The notes: generated from the letters alone by a model not told the origin. Counted from the stretch's first letter, positions 13,008-24,412 are shown. The stretch is 64,000 nt of DNA from Papaver somniferum (GCF_003573695.1 NC_039366.1:164934339-164998338); one strand, 5' to 3'. Made by a program: numbers and translations.

Positions 13008-13913
13008 TGTGAATACTAATATTCTGCGGAGCACGTGTCACGATCTTAGTGGTCACATACAGAATAACTATGTAGCCCTCACCATACAGAGAAACCTAAG
13101 GGGCAGAGGACACCTTCGCAGATCTACGTTATCTTATCCCAAGAAGGGATACCTCGACGGCCAAGATGGATAAAGTAAAGCCTAATCTAAAGAAAGGAAG
13201 CTGGGGAAGGGACAGAGTTAGATGACGCATCTAATCAGAATTAAATGCACAAATCTCTTATCTACACGCATAACCAAAGCACGTGGAGAGAAGTGACGTG
13301 GAGGAATATGACTATCAAAGGTTAGCGGTGAACGAAGGTACAATATGTACTGAGGCTGGGAAGTTCCCGAAGGAACGTGGGTCAGCTGAGGTGGCATAGT
13401 TCGACTGGAGAAAGCACACGGCGAACGAAGGTACGATATGTACGGAAGGTATATCAGGAAACGATGGATCCAAAGACATCAAAGATATACCTGGAGCAGA
13501 GGGGGATATAAATACCAATCCTTACCAACAAACTTAAGGCATTTAATATCTAGGATAAAAGATCTAGTCTTAAGCTTATACCTCTTTAATGTTTAGAACT
13601 TAAGTATTTACTCAAGCTTGAGTTCTCTCTATTACTTTGGGAAGCATTTAAGATCTTTGTAACCACCATAACTTAATACAAAAAAATCACTCATTATCCC
13701 GTGGACGTAGACAAAAGTCGAACCACGTAATCTCTTGTGTCTCATGATAACTTAGTAGCTTTTACATTATATTTGTGTTCTTAGTTACTATTGTGATCTT
13801 GAACATCTTTTATTACTTAGTATCATCAGTTCAACAGAGGTATCGATACTACTTAGCATCTGATTCTCTGAGTTGTATACATTACGTAGACTATGGGAAA
13901 ATTAGTAGTCACA
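13008..13913 (+). repeat. 5' LTR of the Tat-like element (906 bp)
   Basis: It starts TGTGAATACT directly after P1 LTR sequence that continues differently in the intact P1 copy, and it ends TAGTCACA just before TTTGGCGCTAGAAGG. A TATAAATA box is at 13507-13514. An imperfect repeat of about 25 bp (GAACGAAGGTACRATATGTAC) occurs at about 13331 and again about 95 bp later, in the presumed U3 region. The second LTR is not in the window, so the ends rest on the insertion junction and on TG/CA. Confidence 0.75.
13507..13514 (+). promoter_or_regulatory. TATA box in the Tat-like LTR
   Basis: TATAAATA follows GGGGGA in the middle of the LTR, the usual place for the U3/R boundary promoter. Transcription would start about 30 bp downstream. 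Confidence 0.55.
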
Positions 13914-13914
13914 G

Positions 13915-13930
13915 TTTGGCGCTAGAAGGT
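13915..13930 (+). promoter_or_regulatory. Primer-binding region of the Tat-like element
   Basis: TTTGGCGCTAGAAGG follows the LTR end after one base. A TTTGGCGCTAGAAGG start is typical of the leader just behind the LTR in Tat-lineage elements. I do not assign the tRNA. Confidence 0.55.
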
Positions 13931-14547
13931 TTTTCCCACCAGCTTAAGTTTTCATATTTCGTCATTTATTTTAACTTACGCATCTTCTTTAACGAAGAGA
14001 TCTGAGTTCAACAACGATGAATCTCACTCTCTAGTGATTTGTTCGTCCATGTTTTCGCAAGTCCTTGGAGTTCATAGCCTCTAAAGACTCGCAATTTTAC
14101 AGATCTACAAAAATTTCTCCAAAAATGTACTCACAAAACGTTAAAACTTTTGTTTTATACTAAAACAACCTTTTTCGACAAGGCATCCTTTAGATCTGAA
14201 TACCTCTGACCGCAGAGGAATCTCAGTAAGATTTAAGGAAAAAGATCTTCTAAAGCATTTAATAACCTTGTTTTTGGGGGATCTGACACCCTTTTTAAAT
14301 TAGTTTTCAACATTTAAGGTTGTTCTTTCCAAGGGTGTCATAAGAAATTTAATACCTGTCTTTCCAGACGTCATTTCAGTCATTTTTCTGAAAAAGCTGC
14401 TCAGCCGTCTTCTGTGTCAGAGTATTAAGTGCTACTTTTGACAAAGGCACCCAAGTAGAAAATTTTGTCGTTTTTTTTTCTGTAACCGCAGGATAACAAA
14501 AGCCGAAGGCATGCTGTGTCATAGTATTCTATTAACCTTACCTACAT
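13931..14547 (+). other. Residual leader; gag deleted
   Basis: Only about 620 bp separate the PBS region from protease-like coding sequence, where a full gag plus the protease start would need over 1.5 kb. No gag motif, CCHC knuckle or protease DSG/DTG is present. The element therefore suffered an internal deletion here. Confidence 0.6.
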
Positions 14548-15015
14548 ATGGGTTTGACAGCTGAGCAAATGGATTCATCCACTTGCACAATATACGGTTT
14601 CAACGGAGCAGTCTCTAGACCAAAAAGAGAAGTTGTCTTACAGGTGCGTGTCGGACCCCTAGTAACCAATACAAGGTTCTGGGTTGTGGAAGAACCTTCG
14701 CCATACGACGTAGTCATGGGAAGTCTATGGGTCCATCGACTACGAGGAACAACTTCAACATATCACCGGTACCTTCGATTCCCTACACCTATGGGTGAAA
14801 TGGAAATCAAAGGTGACCAGCAAGACGCAAGGTTGTGCAATCTGGCAGAGGTCAGACTCAACGAAAAAAGAGTTGCTGCCCAACAACACGAAAGAAAAAT
14901 ACGAAAGGCGAACACCAAAGAAGTGAAGGACGGAGCCTTCTTAGTACCCGAAGCCACCTCAGTTACGGAAGCAAGCACCTCCGCCACTCCAGGGGCAAAT
15001 GTCTCCGCCAAATGA
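14548..15015 (+). pseudogene. C-terminal half of gypsy protease (Tat-like)
   Basis: The 155-codon frame contains MGLTAEQM, an IYGFNG turn, SPYDVVMGSLWVHRL, and STYHRYLRFPTPMGEMEIKGDQ. This is the order seen in the C-terminal part of Tat/Athila aspartic proteases and the linker to RT. The catalytic D-(S/T)-G half is absent, since the frame begins at the edge of the deleted region. The last third is a Lys/Glu-rich linker. The family enzyme cleaves the Gag-Pol polyprotein; this copy cannot. Confidence 0.6.
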
Positions 15016-15204
15016 CAATTACAGAAATGCACTCCTCTACAAACTCAGAAGCAAACCTTCTCTCCAGTGGAACCAACAAAGAAAATCAACATCGACACCA
15101 AGGAGGAACCAAAGATGATCAGCATCGGAACTTTGCTAAAAGAAGACGAGGAGATGCAACTATAAAGGCTATTACGGGACTACGCAGATGTCTTTGCATG
15201 GTCG
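15016..15204 (+). pseudogene. Protease-RT linker, frame-broken
   Basis: Translation gives the usual linker leading into an ADVFAWSMEDMPGID segment just before RT, but in frames interrupted by stops and shifts relative to the upstream protease frame and the downstream RT frame. It connects the two as one former polyprotein. Confidence 0.55.
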
Positions 15205-16062
15205 ATGGAAGACATGCCAGGAATTGATCCGAATTTGGTCTCCCACCATCTTCGGCTCAAAGCAAAAATGCCAACATTCAAGCAACGTATCCGCAAGGTG
15301 GCATATATCTACCAAGAAGCGGTAGAAAAGGAGTTGAAAAAACTACTAGCAGCAGGATTCATACGAGAAGTAAAGTATACCACGTGGATATCCAATATGG
15401 TAATTGTAACTAAGAAGAACGGAGGCATACGAATCTGCATCGATTTTAGCAATCTCAACAAGGCGTGCCCCAAGGATAGCTACCCGCTGCCAAATATTGA
15501 CCAACTGGTCAACGCAACCGAAGGTCACCAGAGGCTATCTTTCATGGATGGCTACTCTGGTTATAACCAAATCGCCCTTGCAGAAGAAGACCAGGAGCAT
15601 ACTGCGTTCTTTACCCCACGAGGCTTGGATTGTTATACAAGGATGCCATTTGGACTAAAGAACGCGGGGGCAACATACCAGCGATTGGTAGACAAGATCT
15701 TTAGGCCATGGATATGCAAGATATTAGAGGTCTACGTGGACGACATGCTAGTCAAGAGTAAAGAGGCGAAAAATCACTTGTCAGACCTAAGGGAGATATT
15801 TGAAGCCATGAGAAACTTTCACATGAAAGTAAATCCGGAGAACTGCACATTTGGAGTAACCTCAGGAAAATTCCTAGGGTACTTGGTAACTAAGCGTGGA
15901 ATAGAATTGGACCCTGAAAGGGTCAGATCAATAAGGGAAATACCATCTCCACAAACACTAAAAGGAGTACAAAAGCAAAATGGAATCTTAGCCTCCATGG
16001 GAAGATTCATAAAAAGATCATTGTACAAATGCAAAGCATTTTTCGATACACTAAGGAAATGA
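15205..16062 (+). pseudogene. Ty3/gypsy reverse transcriptase domain
   Basis: A 285-codon open frame. In order it has EDMPGIDP (residues 2-9), the FIREVKY..W fingers segment, RICIDFSNLNKACPKDSYPLP (about 76-96), FMDGYSGYNQI with a catalytic Asp at 115, MPFGLKNAGATYQR (147-160), and VYVDDMLVKS with the YVDD Asp pair at 179-180. FLGYLVTKRGIELDP follows. All catalytic aspartates are present. The frame stops at 16060-16062 (K-stop) before the connection domain, and homology continues in the same orientation to 16351. It copies the element RNA into DNA in functional relatives. The first Met is only the first in the open frame; homology starts upstream. Confidence 0.85.
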
Positions 16063-16351
16063 AGCAGGTTCATGTGGACCACAGAGTGTGAGCAAGCCTT
16101 CCAGAAGATCAAGGAATACTTGGCTTCAGTGCCCATCCTACATAAGCCAGAGCCAGGTGAAATTCTCACCTTGTACTTAGCAGCAACAAGCTACGCTGTA
16201 AGAGAAGTACTGGTATGAGACCAAGGACAAGGAGAAAAGCCCATATACTACATCAGTAAGACACTCAGTTTAGCGGAGTGTAACTACACCAAGGTGGAGC
16301 AGCTTATATATGCACATACCATCCAAGTCTTCACGAAGGCTCAGATAGATC
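16063..16351 (+). pseudogene. RT connection / start of RNase H, split by solo LTR
   Basis: Translation shows the gypsy RT-connection sequence (FMWTTECEQAFQKIKEYLASVPIL, then YYISKTL and YTKVE...), with an in-frame TGA near 16217 where relatives have a Trp or other residue. The sequence stops at GATC-AAATC, the target duplication of the inserted LTR, and resumes after 18393. Confidence 0.7.
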
Positions 16352-16356
16352 AAATC
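16352..16356 (+). repeat. Target site duplication AAATC (left)
   Basis: AAATC immediately left of the solo LTR is repeated exactly at 18389-18393. Confidence 0.85.
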
Positions 16357-18388
16357 TGAAAAAGCGGGGGTATAACAACCACACCCAATAATTCGTTTGG
16401 CAATCTGTATGAACCAAATCAAATATACTTTCGAGAGAATCAACTAGACAGTCAGACTCAATCTTAAGAAAAGTATATCAAAGAGTTATATAAATATTTC
16501 TCAATTCAATCCGCAATCAAACAAATAGGAATTTGCGAGCCCGATTGAATATAAGAAATAACTTGGACGGTATCAAAAACCAATATCCAAGTGTCAATCA
16601 ATTTAATCAACAACCAAAGGTTGGATTCCCAATTGCTTGAACTTACGAACAACCTGTGATATTTCAATTATAAAGATAAACAATATAATGCGGAAAAGAA
16701 ATAACACAGATAGCATAAATTTTGTTAACGAGGAAACCGCAAATGCAGAAAAACCCCGGGATCTAGTCCAGAATAAACACACACTGATTATAAGCTGTTA
16801 CACAAAATTCCTACTACCTATTCAGACTAGATGTAATACCTACTTCAATACTTGTAGAACTCCTAGCACAAAACCAATTGTCTTTAGGAATTCTTCTCGT
16901 AAATCTTCTACCAGAACCCAAGGCTCTCTTTAGAAGATATAACAACACAATTGATATGATTCGATATTTTGTTTGCACAAAACACCGGTTTGATTTCTCT
17001 TTAGATGTAAATCAAGGTTTTGGAAATCTTGTCTTTATTTTGATAAAAACAATTACTAGGTAAAAGTAATATCAAAACAAACTTGTAGATTAGGGATTAT
17101 TATACTCTTCAAAAATAGGAAGAGAAACCTAATAACTCTACAACAAGAACAACTAGAATAAATCTAGAGATATCTTGTTTAAAACTTCAAAAGTATTTTT
17201 ACGAGATGCCTTAGTCGAAGTTTTCTTTCTAGTTTCCGATTTCGACTAACAAGTATTGGTATACGATCAGAAACTGAAATCTATCAAAACCTAGGGTTTA
17301 TGATCAACAACTCTTGAATGGTTTTATATCAGAAGAGAAAACCTTAAAATAGACAAGAGGTGAAAAACCTAGATTACAAGTTGTATAATCAATCACGAAG
17401 ATTAGATTCAACTTGTCTTTGTGATCCCCAATACAAAGACTTTTATCTCACTCTTGTTCACGAAGAACATAAGACATGGAAAACAACCTTATGAAGCTAA
17501 CACCAATTTTCCAAAGGGGATGAAAACGTGTAGCACTCATGAACCCTTTATTTATAGTGAAAGGTGGCTTGAAAGCTAAGCATAGCTATTTTCCTTTTTC
17601 AAGACTCTCCTAATTTTGGGAGTCTTTCCTAAGTTACAACTCTTGCCAAAATAATTAAATAAATAATTAATTTAGCAAATTGTATTTATGTGAATAAATC
17701 ACAAATTAAATTAGGAAGGAATCACAAACACTTTAATATGGTAATCAAATATGTTTGGAGTAATAGCTAACTTGCCTAGATAAGGAAACATCACCAACTT
17801 GACTAAAAAAGACTTCTAGTCACGTAATTGGGCCCAAGTCTGTGAACCGTTACAAACAGTCCATGGATTGTTTCCTACTAATGAACTGTAACAATTACAA
17901 CAACACTTATAATTGTTACTTTAACAAATCACTCATAACTTCATCGTTATAACTCGGAATTGAGTGATTCTCGGCTCGTTGAATTCGTAAGCTCATTCAC
18001 TATAACATGAGATCCTCTATAGGGATAAAGGTTATTGTCACCAAAGTCATGAATCAAATAACCTCAAGTATATATACATAAATGTACATTTACCGTCATA
18101 GGAATTGTTCCATAGAGTGAGCAATTATCTCGATAGATTAGAAAGGTAGAATTTAAAAAGAATCCAAATGAAATCAATCACATACTTTTTTTGATGAAGT
18201 ACTTGTTGATGTCTTCTTGTAGTCTTCAATCTTCATCCTTTAAGTATAGCTTCGATTCAATTTCTTAGACCTAATATAGTCTGAAACTATCTTTAGTATG
18301 CTAAATCAATAATGCATTTTGGCAACTAAAATTGACAACTAACTTGACATACCAACGCTAGTGGGTTCAACCGAGCTATGCTCTACCA
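16357..18388 (-). repeat. Solo P2-subfamily LTR (2.03 kb)
   Basis: On the minus strand it begins TGGTAGAGCATAGCTCGG and ends CCCGCTTTTTCA, so it has the same ends as the P-family LTRs. The middle is shorter and well diverged, hence a separate subfamily. A perfect 5-bp duplication (AAATC) flanks it, there is no interior sequence, and pol homology continues on both sides. It is therefore a solo LTR left by intra-element recombination. It splits the former RT-RNase H coding region. Confidence 0.9.
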
Positions 18389-18393
18389 AAATC
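18389..18393 (+). repeat. Target site duplication AAATC (right)
   Basis: Exact copy of 16352-16356 directly after the LTR end ...CTACCA. Confidence 0.85.
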
Positions 18394-18843
18394 CTCGACA
18401 GCACGGGAAAGATTGGAAAGGTGGCAAAATGGAATGCCATGATCAAACAGTTCCACATCATCTTTGAAACCAGGAAGGCTGAGAAATCACAAATTTTAGC
18501 AGACTTTTTGGCGGACCTACCTCTCAGAGACGAAGCAGAGATAGACGTTATCCCAGGAATGGAGGAAGACAAGCAAGATCCAGAGGACCTGTTAGAACCT
18601 CAAAACTCACGAAGATGGGAAATATTCGTAGATGACTCCTCCAATGGAGAATGCGCAGGCATTTGGATTGTAATAACAACCCCTACCGGAGACCGACTCA
18701 TCTATGCATTCAGGTTAGAATTTGAACAATACACCAATAACATCACAGAATACAAGGCGGTCATACATGGTCTATGTTTGGCACGAGAGCTAGGCCTATC
18801 AGATGTTCGTTTGACTAGTGACTCGCAGTTGGTCATTAGATAA
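18394..18843 (+). pseudogene. Ty3/gypsy RNase H domain
   Basis: Homology starts right after the target duplication (KIGKVAKWNAMIKQFHI, then AEKSQILADFLADLP). The RNase H core follows: WEIFVDDSSNGECAGIWIV, ITEYKAVIHGLCLARELG and LTSDSQLV. The acidic residues Asp (FVDD), Glu (TEYK) and Asp (TSDS) of the catalytic centre are visible. A TAA at 18841-18843 ends the frame where relatives read on (LVIR-stop-IE), consistent with a CAA-to-TAA change. The few codons before 18394 in the open frame come from the inserted LTR and are not part of the gene. Confidence 0.8.
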
Positions 18844-18864
18844 ATCGAACTTAAATACCAAACC

Positions 18865-20124
18865 TTGGATCCAGTGCTATCTTCGTGTCTAAAGCTATCT
18901 CTGGAGCACGCGTCAAAGATCAACAACGTAACATTCAGGTACGTCTTTCGAAAGGATAACAGACACGCAGATGCCTTAGTATTCATATCATCAATGCTAA
19001 GGGACATAAACACCACCGCCGTACAAATTGGAAGAATATATGAACCTTCAATAGAAGGACCCATCTTAGGCACTGAGGAGGCTTTGGTCGTTCAAACTCG
19101 AGCCATGAGAGAAGCTGAGAAAGAAAAAGAAGACGAAGGAGTAAGAGAACCAGATAACGAAGCCGAGGAGTCTGACAAAGATCAATCCATGTCATACGGA
19201 TACACTGAAGATAAAACGGAGGATGATTGGAGGATTTCAATTCACCAATACCTCGCCAAGGGTACCTTACCACCAGATGTCAAAGAGACTCGGAAACTTG
19301 AATCAAAAGCAGCAGTGTACAACCTTCGCGATGGGATACTGTATAGGAGATCATTTCTTGGACCTCTGATGCAGTGCCTCTCACGAACCGAAGGAAGGAA
19401 AATACTCCACGACATACACAGAGGAGATGCCGGCAACCATAGCGGGAGAAGATCCTTGGCGGTCAAAGCCAAAATGCAAGGATACTACTGGCTAAGTATG
19501 GACGGTAACTCAAAGAACGTGGCTAAGCGGTGTGAAAGATGCCAACGCTTTGCCAGGAAAATCAAAGCACCAGCAACAGATCTAAACTCGGTCATCAGCC
19601 CTTGGCCATTTGTCAAATGGGGGGTGGATATTGTCGGACCCTTGATAGAGGGAACCTCGAAGAGAAGATATCTTATTGTGGCTACAAATTATTTCACCAA
19701 ATGGGTAGAAGCAAAGGCTTTGGAAAGAATAAGGGACACATATGTCTTTAAGTTCTTGTTTGAGCAAATCATATGCAGGTTCGGAATACCAGCTGCCATT
19801 GTCCCTGACAATGGCAAACAGCTGCAAGGAAAGAACATCGACATGGTGTTCAAAACTTTCAACGTCCAGAAAAACAAGTTCACTCCTATATATCCTAAGA
19901 GCAACGGGCAAGCGGAGGCGACCAACAAAACAATAGCAATGAACTTGAAGAAAAAGCTAGGAGCATACAAGAAAAGATGGTTCGAACAACTACATAACGT
20001 CCTATGGGTCTACCGAACTACAAGAAGGGAGGCTACGAGAGAAAATCCATTCTTGCTGACCTACGGAGCCGAAGCGGTCATCCCAACGGAGATAATACTT
20101 CCAACAACGAAAATGGAGGCATAG
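18865..20124 (+). pseudogene. Ty3/gypsy integrase (zinc finger and DDE core)
   Basis: A 419-codon frame. Residues 1-60 finish RNase H and its tail (FRKDNRHADAL). An acidic, Glu/Lys-rich spacer spans about 85-120. The integrase zinc finger has His about 185 and 192 and Cys 223 and 226 (ERCQRF). The catalytic core shows WGVDIVGPL (Asp 255), IVPDNGKQ (Asp 315) and NGQAEATN (Glu 351). The spacing is D-59-D-35-E, as expected for retroviral-type integrases. The frame ends in a TAG (20122-20124), and the C-terminal domain continues in the next frame block. Functional relatives insert element DNA into chromosomes. Confidence 0.85.
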
Positions 20125-20463
20125 GAGTATAATTTAACAATAGACCTGATGCTGGAAAAGCTGGATGATCTCGAAGAGAGAAGAGAAGTGGCCTTACAAA
20201 AGATGGTGAATTATCAACGAAGGCTGGCTCGGGAATACAACAAACGAATTATCCCTAGAAACTTTTTGGTCGAGGAATATATGCTACGACAGATTCCACC
20301 GTATCAAAAAAAGAAGGAGTGGGGCAAGCTAGCTCCAACATGGGACGGGCCTTACATCATACATGACGTTGCCGAAAAATGGTCTTACTACCTAAGAACC
20401 CTAAAAGTTGAAGTATTACAACACCCTTGGAATGCAATGTACCTAAAAAAGTACTACCCGTAA
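20125..20463 (+). pseudogene. Integrase C-terminal domain of the Tat-like element
   Basis: The sequence continues the integrase after one stop codon. It has a DLMLEKLDDLEERREVAL helix, YNKRI, a KLAPTWDGPYIIHDVAEKWSY segment of the kind found at the end of gypsy integrases, and ends LKKYYP-stop at 20461-20463. The whole former polyprotein thus ends here, in front of the antisense gene. Confidence 0.75.
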
Positions 20464-21133
20464 AAGAATGATGATTACTCAGGAGAAGAAAGGAACGGTC
20501 CTTGGCCCACCATGTTTTATCCCTGATCAAAGGTATTATAAATCTTACTAATCAATGAAAGAAACCTTTTTAGTTTCGGTTGATACAATTGGGTTAGAAT
20601 AGACACCCTCCGTCAGGGTTGACGATGAGACAAGGCAAGACATAACTGCGCATATGTCAATAATCGGATCATCAGGACGATAGATCCCTTCATGAGGCAA
20701 TAAGAAAAAGTAAGATATCCCCTATAGAGATACCTTGTCGAAGTAAAGCAGTCTTCGCGCTGAACGCGTAGGGTTACAGGAAAACTATTGCCCGCGTAGG
20801 AGCCTTCGCCACCACGGTACCTTCTGGCCAAAGGATACTTAGGTAGGACGATGAATGTTCCACCCAAGGTTAAACATACCTTAGCACCTTGTGATAACTT
20901 GGATGTGCGATAAATTAGACACAATACGTCTATAAAGAAAATATTTATACAATAACATAGGTAAAGTAATAATGTTACCAAAATACGACTGACATGTCTT
21001 AAAAGGTTGCAGATAAAGAAGGTTCAAACCATCACGAAGCAGTGTTTTAAGAAAAGAAGACAACACAGGGGCACCTTAGTTGAGGGCATAATACAACAAA
21101 GAATTCAGTTAACATAAGCTGAATACGACTGGA
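20464..21133. other. Spacer between pol end and antisense gene
   Basis: About 670 bp without supported coding capacity. It probably holds the 3' untranslated sequence of the minus-strand gene, since two convergent coding units end on either side. Confidence 0.45.
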
Positions 21134-21444
21134 TCAGGGGTAAGGAAGACGAGGAAAGATAACTCCTTCATCTTGGATCTCGAATTCAGCAAAGGCAGCA
21201 TTGATGTAATCAATGGCCCAATGCTCAAATTGCACCTTCATCTTAGAGGACTGATCCTCCAAATCCGAAGCCGATTTCTGACGAAGTTCCATCACCTGAG
21301 CACTAAGCTGATCGTTAACTTCCTGAAGAACCTCAGCCTTGAACTTAGAAGCATCATCAAACTGATGAGATATCTCCAGTGAAGATATTTGGCCTTCAAG
21401 ACGACTGATCTTGGCGTTTTCACCCACCAGCTTCTCCTGGAGAC
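21134..21444 (-). pseudogene. Antisense gene, last exon
   Basis: The acceptor TATCCGCAG| precedes GTCTCC. The exon continues the coiled coil (EKLVGENAKISRLEGQISSL, QEVNDQLSAQVMELRQ), then FEHWAIDYINAAFAEFEIQD, and terminates after PRLPYP. The start and acceptor agree with the preceding exon's phase. Confidence 0.6.
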
Positions 21445-21529
21445 CTGCGGATACAAAAGAGTAAGTAATAATCAAAGGCAACAAAGGAAACAAAGGATGC
21501 TGCCAGAAATATAAATGACCCTAAGCTAC

Positions 21530-22147
21530 CTCCTGCATGGATAAGGGATTCCTCTAAACTATGCTGGGCCTCAGCAAGGTCCACCTCAGCGGCTTCGAGA
21601 TCTTTTACAAGGGTATCTCGTTCAGTCCGAAGATCATCAACATCGATCTGGAGTGAAGCATTCTCAGAGGATAAAAATTGGTAAATATTCTATAATTCTT
21701 CCAACCTCCTAACCAAGGATGCATGAGACATGGAAGACGATGCGGAACCAGCCTCAACAAGTCTACTGTTAAGAGAGCAGACCTCAGAAGACAAAACGTT
21801 ACGCTCCGCAGTAACCTTAGCCAACGAAGCACAAGCATCTTCAAAATCTGCATGATATTTCTTGCGGATGATTTCTTGAGCGGCGAGGCGTCTCTCGACT
21901 AAGGAAATATACTCCTTTTGCTTTAAAATGAGACCATCTTTCCACTTAAGGGCCTCGTCACATTCCTCACGAAGCAAAGCCATCTGCTTCACGAGATCTG
22001 CGTTATGAGCAGACTCAAGAGAAAGTTGGGCCTCGTTATGAACAGTCACGTTCATCAGCCTATCAGATTTCTTCTGATGATACCAAACATCGGAGGTCAA
22101 CTTGGATACCTGTTCCCGGAGATGTCTAAGCTCACTAAGGCTACCAG
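21530..22147 (-). pseudogene. Antisense gene, coiled-coil exon 2
   Basis: The acceptor CCGTCAG| precedes CTGGTAGCC, and the donor is GCAGGAG|GTAGCT. It encodes a long heptad-rich segment (LREQVSKLTSDVWYHQKKSD, EYISLVERRLAAQEIIRKK, SLVRRLEEL), is interrupted by one in-frame TAG (21690-21692), and continues in frame (DVDDLRTERDTLVKDLEAAE). Confidence 0.6.
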
Positions 22148-22224
22148 CTGACGGGTGCAGGATAACTCAGGATTATGCAATCAAACAGAAACCAAAACGA
22201 AGCTAAGGGAAAAAGGAAACGAAC

Positions 22225-22530
22225 CTATGGCTCTGGAGGACTCAGCAGTCAAAGCAGAATCAACATCTTTGCGCCCATCCTCAGCAACTCTAGCAGCATT
22301 GTTAGCTCTCTCAAGGGCCAGAAAACAAGCCTCCAAGGATCTTTGAGTCTTTATCAAATCATCCTCCAACGAAGATATCCTAGAAGCAGAAGCAGTATCA
22401 CTGGACGAAGGTTGTTGTGCACCAGCAAAGGTATCTTCTTGACGAGCACGGTCCAACAGGGCATTCAAGTGAGTACACTTAGCCCTATAAAACTTGAACA
22501 AGGTACAAACATATCTATTTGTTTGCAAAG
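22225..22530 (-). pseudogene. Antisense gene, coiled-coil exon 1
   Basis: The acceptor TTGTTTGCAG| precedes CTTTGC, and the donor is CCATAG|GTTCGT. The open exon encodes FKFYRAKCTHLNALLDRARQ and then a heptad-type stretch (SSLEDDLIKTQRSLEACFL, ALERANNAARVAEDG). Confidence 0.6.
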
Positions 22531-22605
22531 CTGCAAACAACGAAGCATAAGAACAAACGAAGGTTCAAAGCAAAGCAGGAAACAGTCAAGTAAGAAATTA
22601 CTTAC

Positions 22606-23676
22606 TGAGAACACCGAAAGACGGGGAAGAAAATAAGCATAGGTGTCCATGAAGGCCTCCATCTCTTGGATGCTACCCCTGCGGATTTCACCAAAGCTCT
22701 GACTAGAGCGAAGGAAGTCCGGGTCAAAGAAAATATCCTTAGCCACACGATACTGAGCAGACAGGACGTCCAACTGCGAAGCTATCTCCAAAGAACCAGA
22801 TAGATGGTGACGATCAACCTCAGCAGAAAAGGGGCCCTTTGAATCCCCTAGGATGGCTTCAAGAATAGCATCGTTAGAACTCCTAAGGCTCAAACTCTCA
22901 GGTAACCTACCCTTTTTAGATCCAGCAACGGATCCACTAATCACTTGGGAGAAAGCGTGGGGCGCGAGTACTGATCCCACACCACGGTGGAGAGAAGGAA
23001 TGGTGGATGAGCTAGGAACTGAAGAAAGAGCTTGAACACCACATAAATCCATATCACCAGCAGAAGGAAGATTACCCAGTACGGCCCAATCTGGTGACGA
23101 AGACGGAGGTCTGACAACCTTACTAACATGAGCAGCAAAAACAGACTGAGCACTCCCGAATGAGGTGGGAGTAGCATTGAAGGAGAAACTGGGAAGTGAA
23201 AGCACAACCATCTTCTTCGACTGAGAACCCGATCTACTAACATTCACTACAGGGGGAACACCCTTGGCAAACGAACCACTCGATTGAAACGAAGTAGCAG
23301 GAGAGGAAGGAAGACTCTTGGAAGCTACAACAGCAACCTCAGTAGTAGCCGAGACAACAGGAAGTGCACCGCTGGGGGAAGAAAACGAGGGTACCTTTGG
23401 AAGCGAAGTAGGAGATGGAGCTTGAACACTAACACGACTCACCAATGGAACATCACCACCAACTACGAGGTTCTCACCCTCCACAGAGCAAGCACGGATG
23501 GGACTTGGGTCACCCTTGGAAAAATCTTCCTCAATATCGTCCAAATGAGGGATGAGGCCAGTATCCTCAGTGTCCTCCATATGTTTGTCATCCGGCACCT
23601 CCTCATCAACTTTGGGGTCCTCATCAGATTCCTCAAGATCAATAACAACCTTCAACTTGCCCTTTTTCTTGGAGGA
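22606..23676 (-). pseudogene. Antisense gene, large acidic/Ser-rich exon
   Basis: The acceptor CCATAG| precedes TCCTCC, and the donor is TCTCA|GTAAGT. The exon stays open for about 357 codons. It starts with a basic patch (SSKKKGKLK), has an acidic stretch (DLEESDEDPKVDEEVPDD), a long low-complexity Ser/Pro/Val region, and ends in IQEMEAFMDTYAYFLPRLSVF. An open frame of this length on the strand opposite to pol is strong evidence for real coding history. No catalytic motif is seen. Confidence 0.65.
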
Positions 23677-23762
23677 CTATGGAAAAACACATGCGTCAGC
23701 TAAGGATCAGGGGCAAGATACTAAGGAACCTACAAACACAAAGGTATGGCAATGATCCTTAC

Positions 23763-23876
23763 CTCCGCAGGTGTTGGCATAGTTGTTTCAGCCGAAGCCT
23801 TTCTTTTCCTAGCCCTAGTGGCTACGGAATTACCAGCAGAGCCTGGAGCAGTTCCAGCAGAAGAAGCAGGGGAAGA
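23763..23876 (-). pseudogene. Antisense gene, small exon
   Basis: The acceptor TTTTGCAG| precedes TCTTCCCC, and the donor is GCGGAG|GTAAGG. The 114-bp exon is open and encodes a Ser/Ala/Gly-rich then basic segment including ATRARKRKASAE, which resembles a nuclear localisation signal. Confidence 0.6.
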
Positions 23877-23949
23877 CTGCAAAAGAAAGCCATCAGAATA
23901 TCAAACAAAGATATTAAAGCAAAATCCTTCAAACAGAAACGAAGGTTAC

Positions 23950-24387
23950 CTCGTGAGAAGCATCAAGGTTGAAAACCCAAGGCTGATATCCATCATACTT
24001 TTCAGGCAAGGAAAGAGATGTACGAGGGACGTTGGGATCCGCAGTAGTAAAACTGTAGGCCCAAGGACCCACCACACGAAAGAGGAGTACGAGACCAGCG
24101 ATCATCATGATCAAGACAGGTGCGATCAGACTTCCGTAAAGGTAGCCTAGCAGAATAAGGGATGACATTCAACCAGTCTTATCGATATTCTCCAGTAGAC
24201 GAAGGCTGTTACCCTCTCTGATTTGCTTAGAGGTGACATGGATACGACGAGGGCCAACACTCCAAGGAAGAAGATTACTCTTCTGAATGGCATCAACGTA
24301 CGTAGCATTGAAGTTGGCAGGGGTATAATCCTCCTGCTTAGACCTTCCATCAGCAAAAGGGTCATAAGACTTCAAAGTGGACTTCAA
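23950..24387 (-). pseudogene. Antisense gene, second block (frame-broken)
   Basis: Two adjoining frames (24387-24169 and 24168-23950) show protein-like composition: YDPFADGRSKQEDYTPANF, then GPWAYSFTTADPNVPRTSL and YQPWVFNLDASHE. A frame change lies near 24168. It ends at CACGAG|GTAACC, a plausible donor, at 23950/23949. Confidence 0.5.
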
Positions 24388-24412
24388 AGTTGTCTTTCCC
24401 GATCTCCTTACT

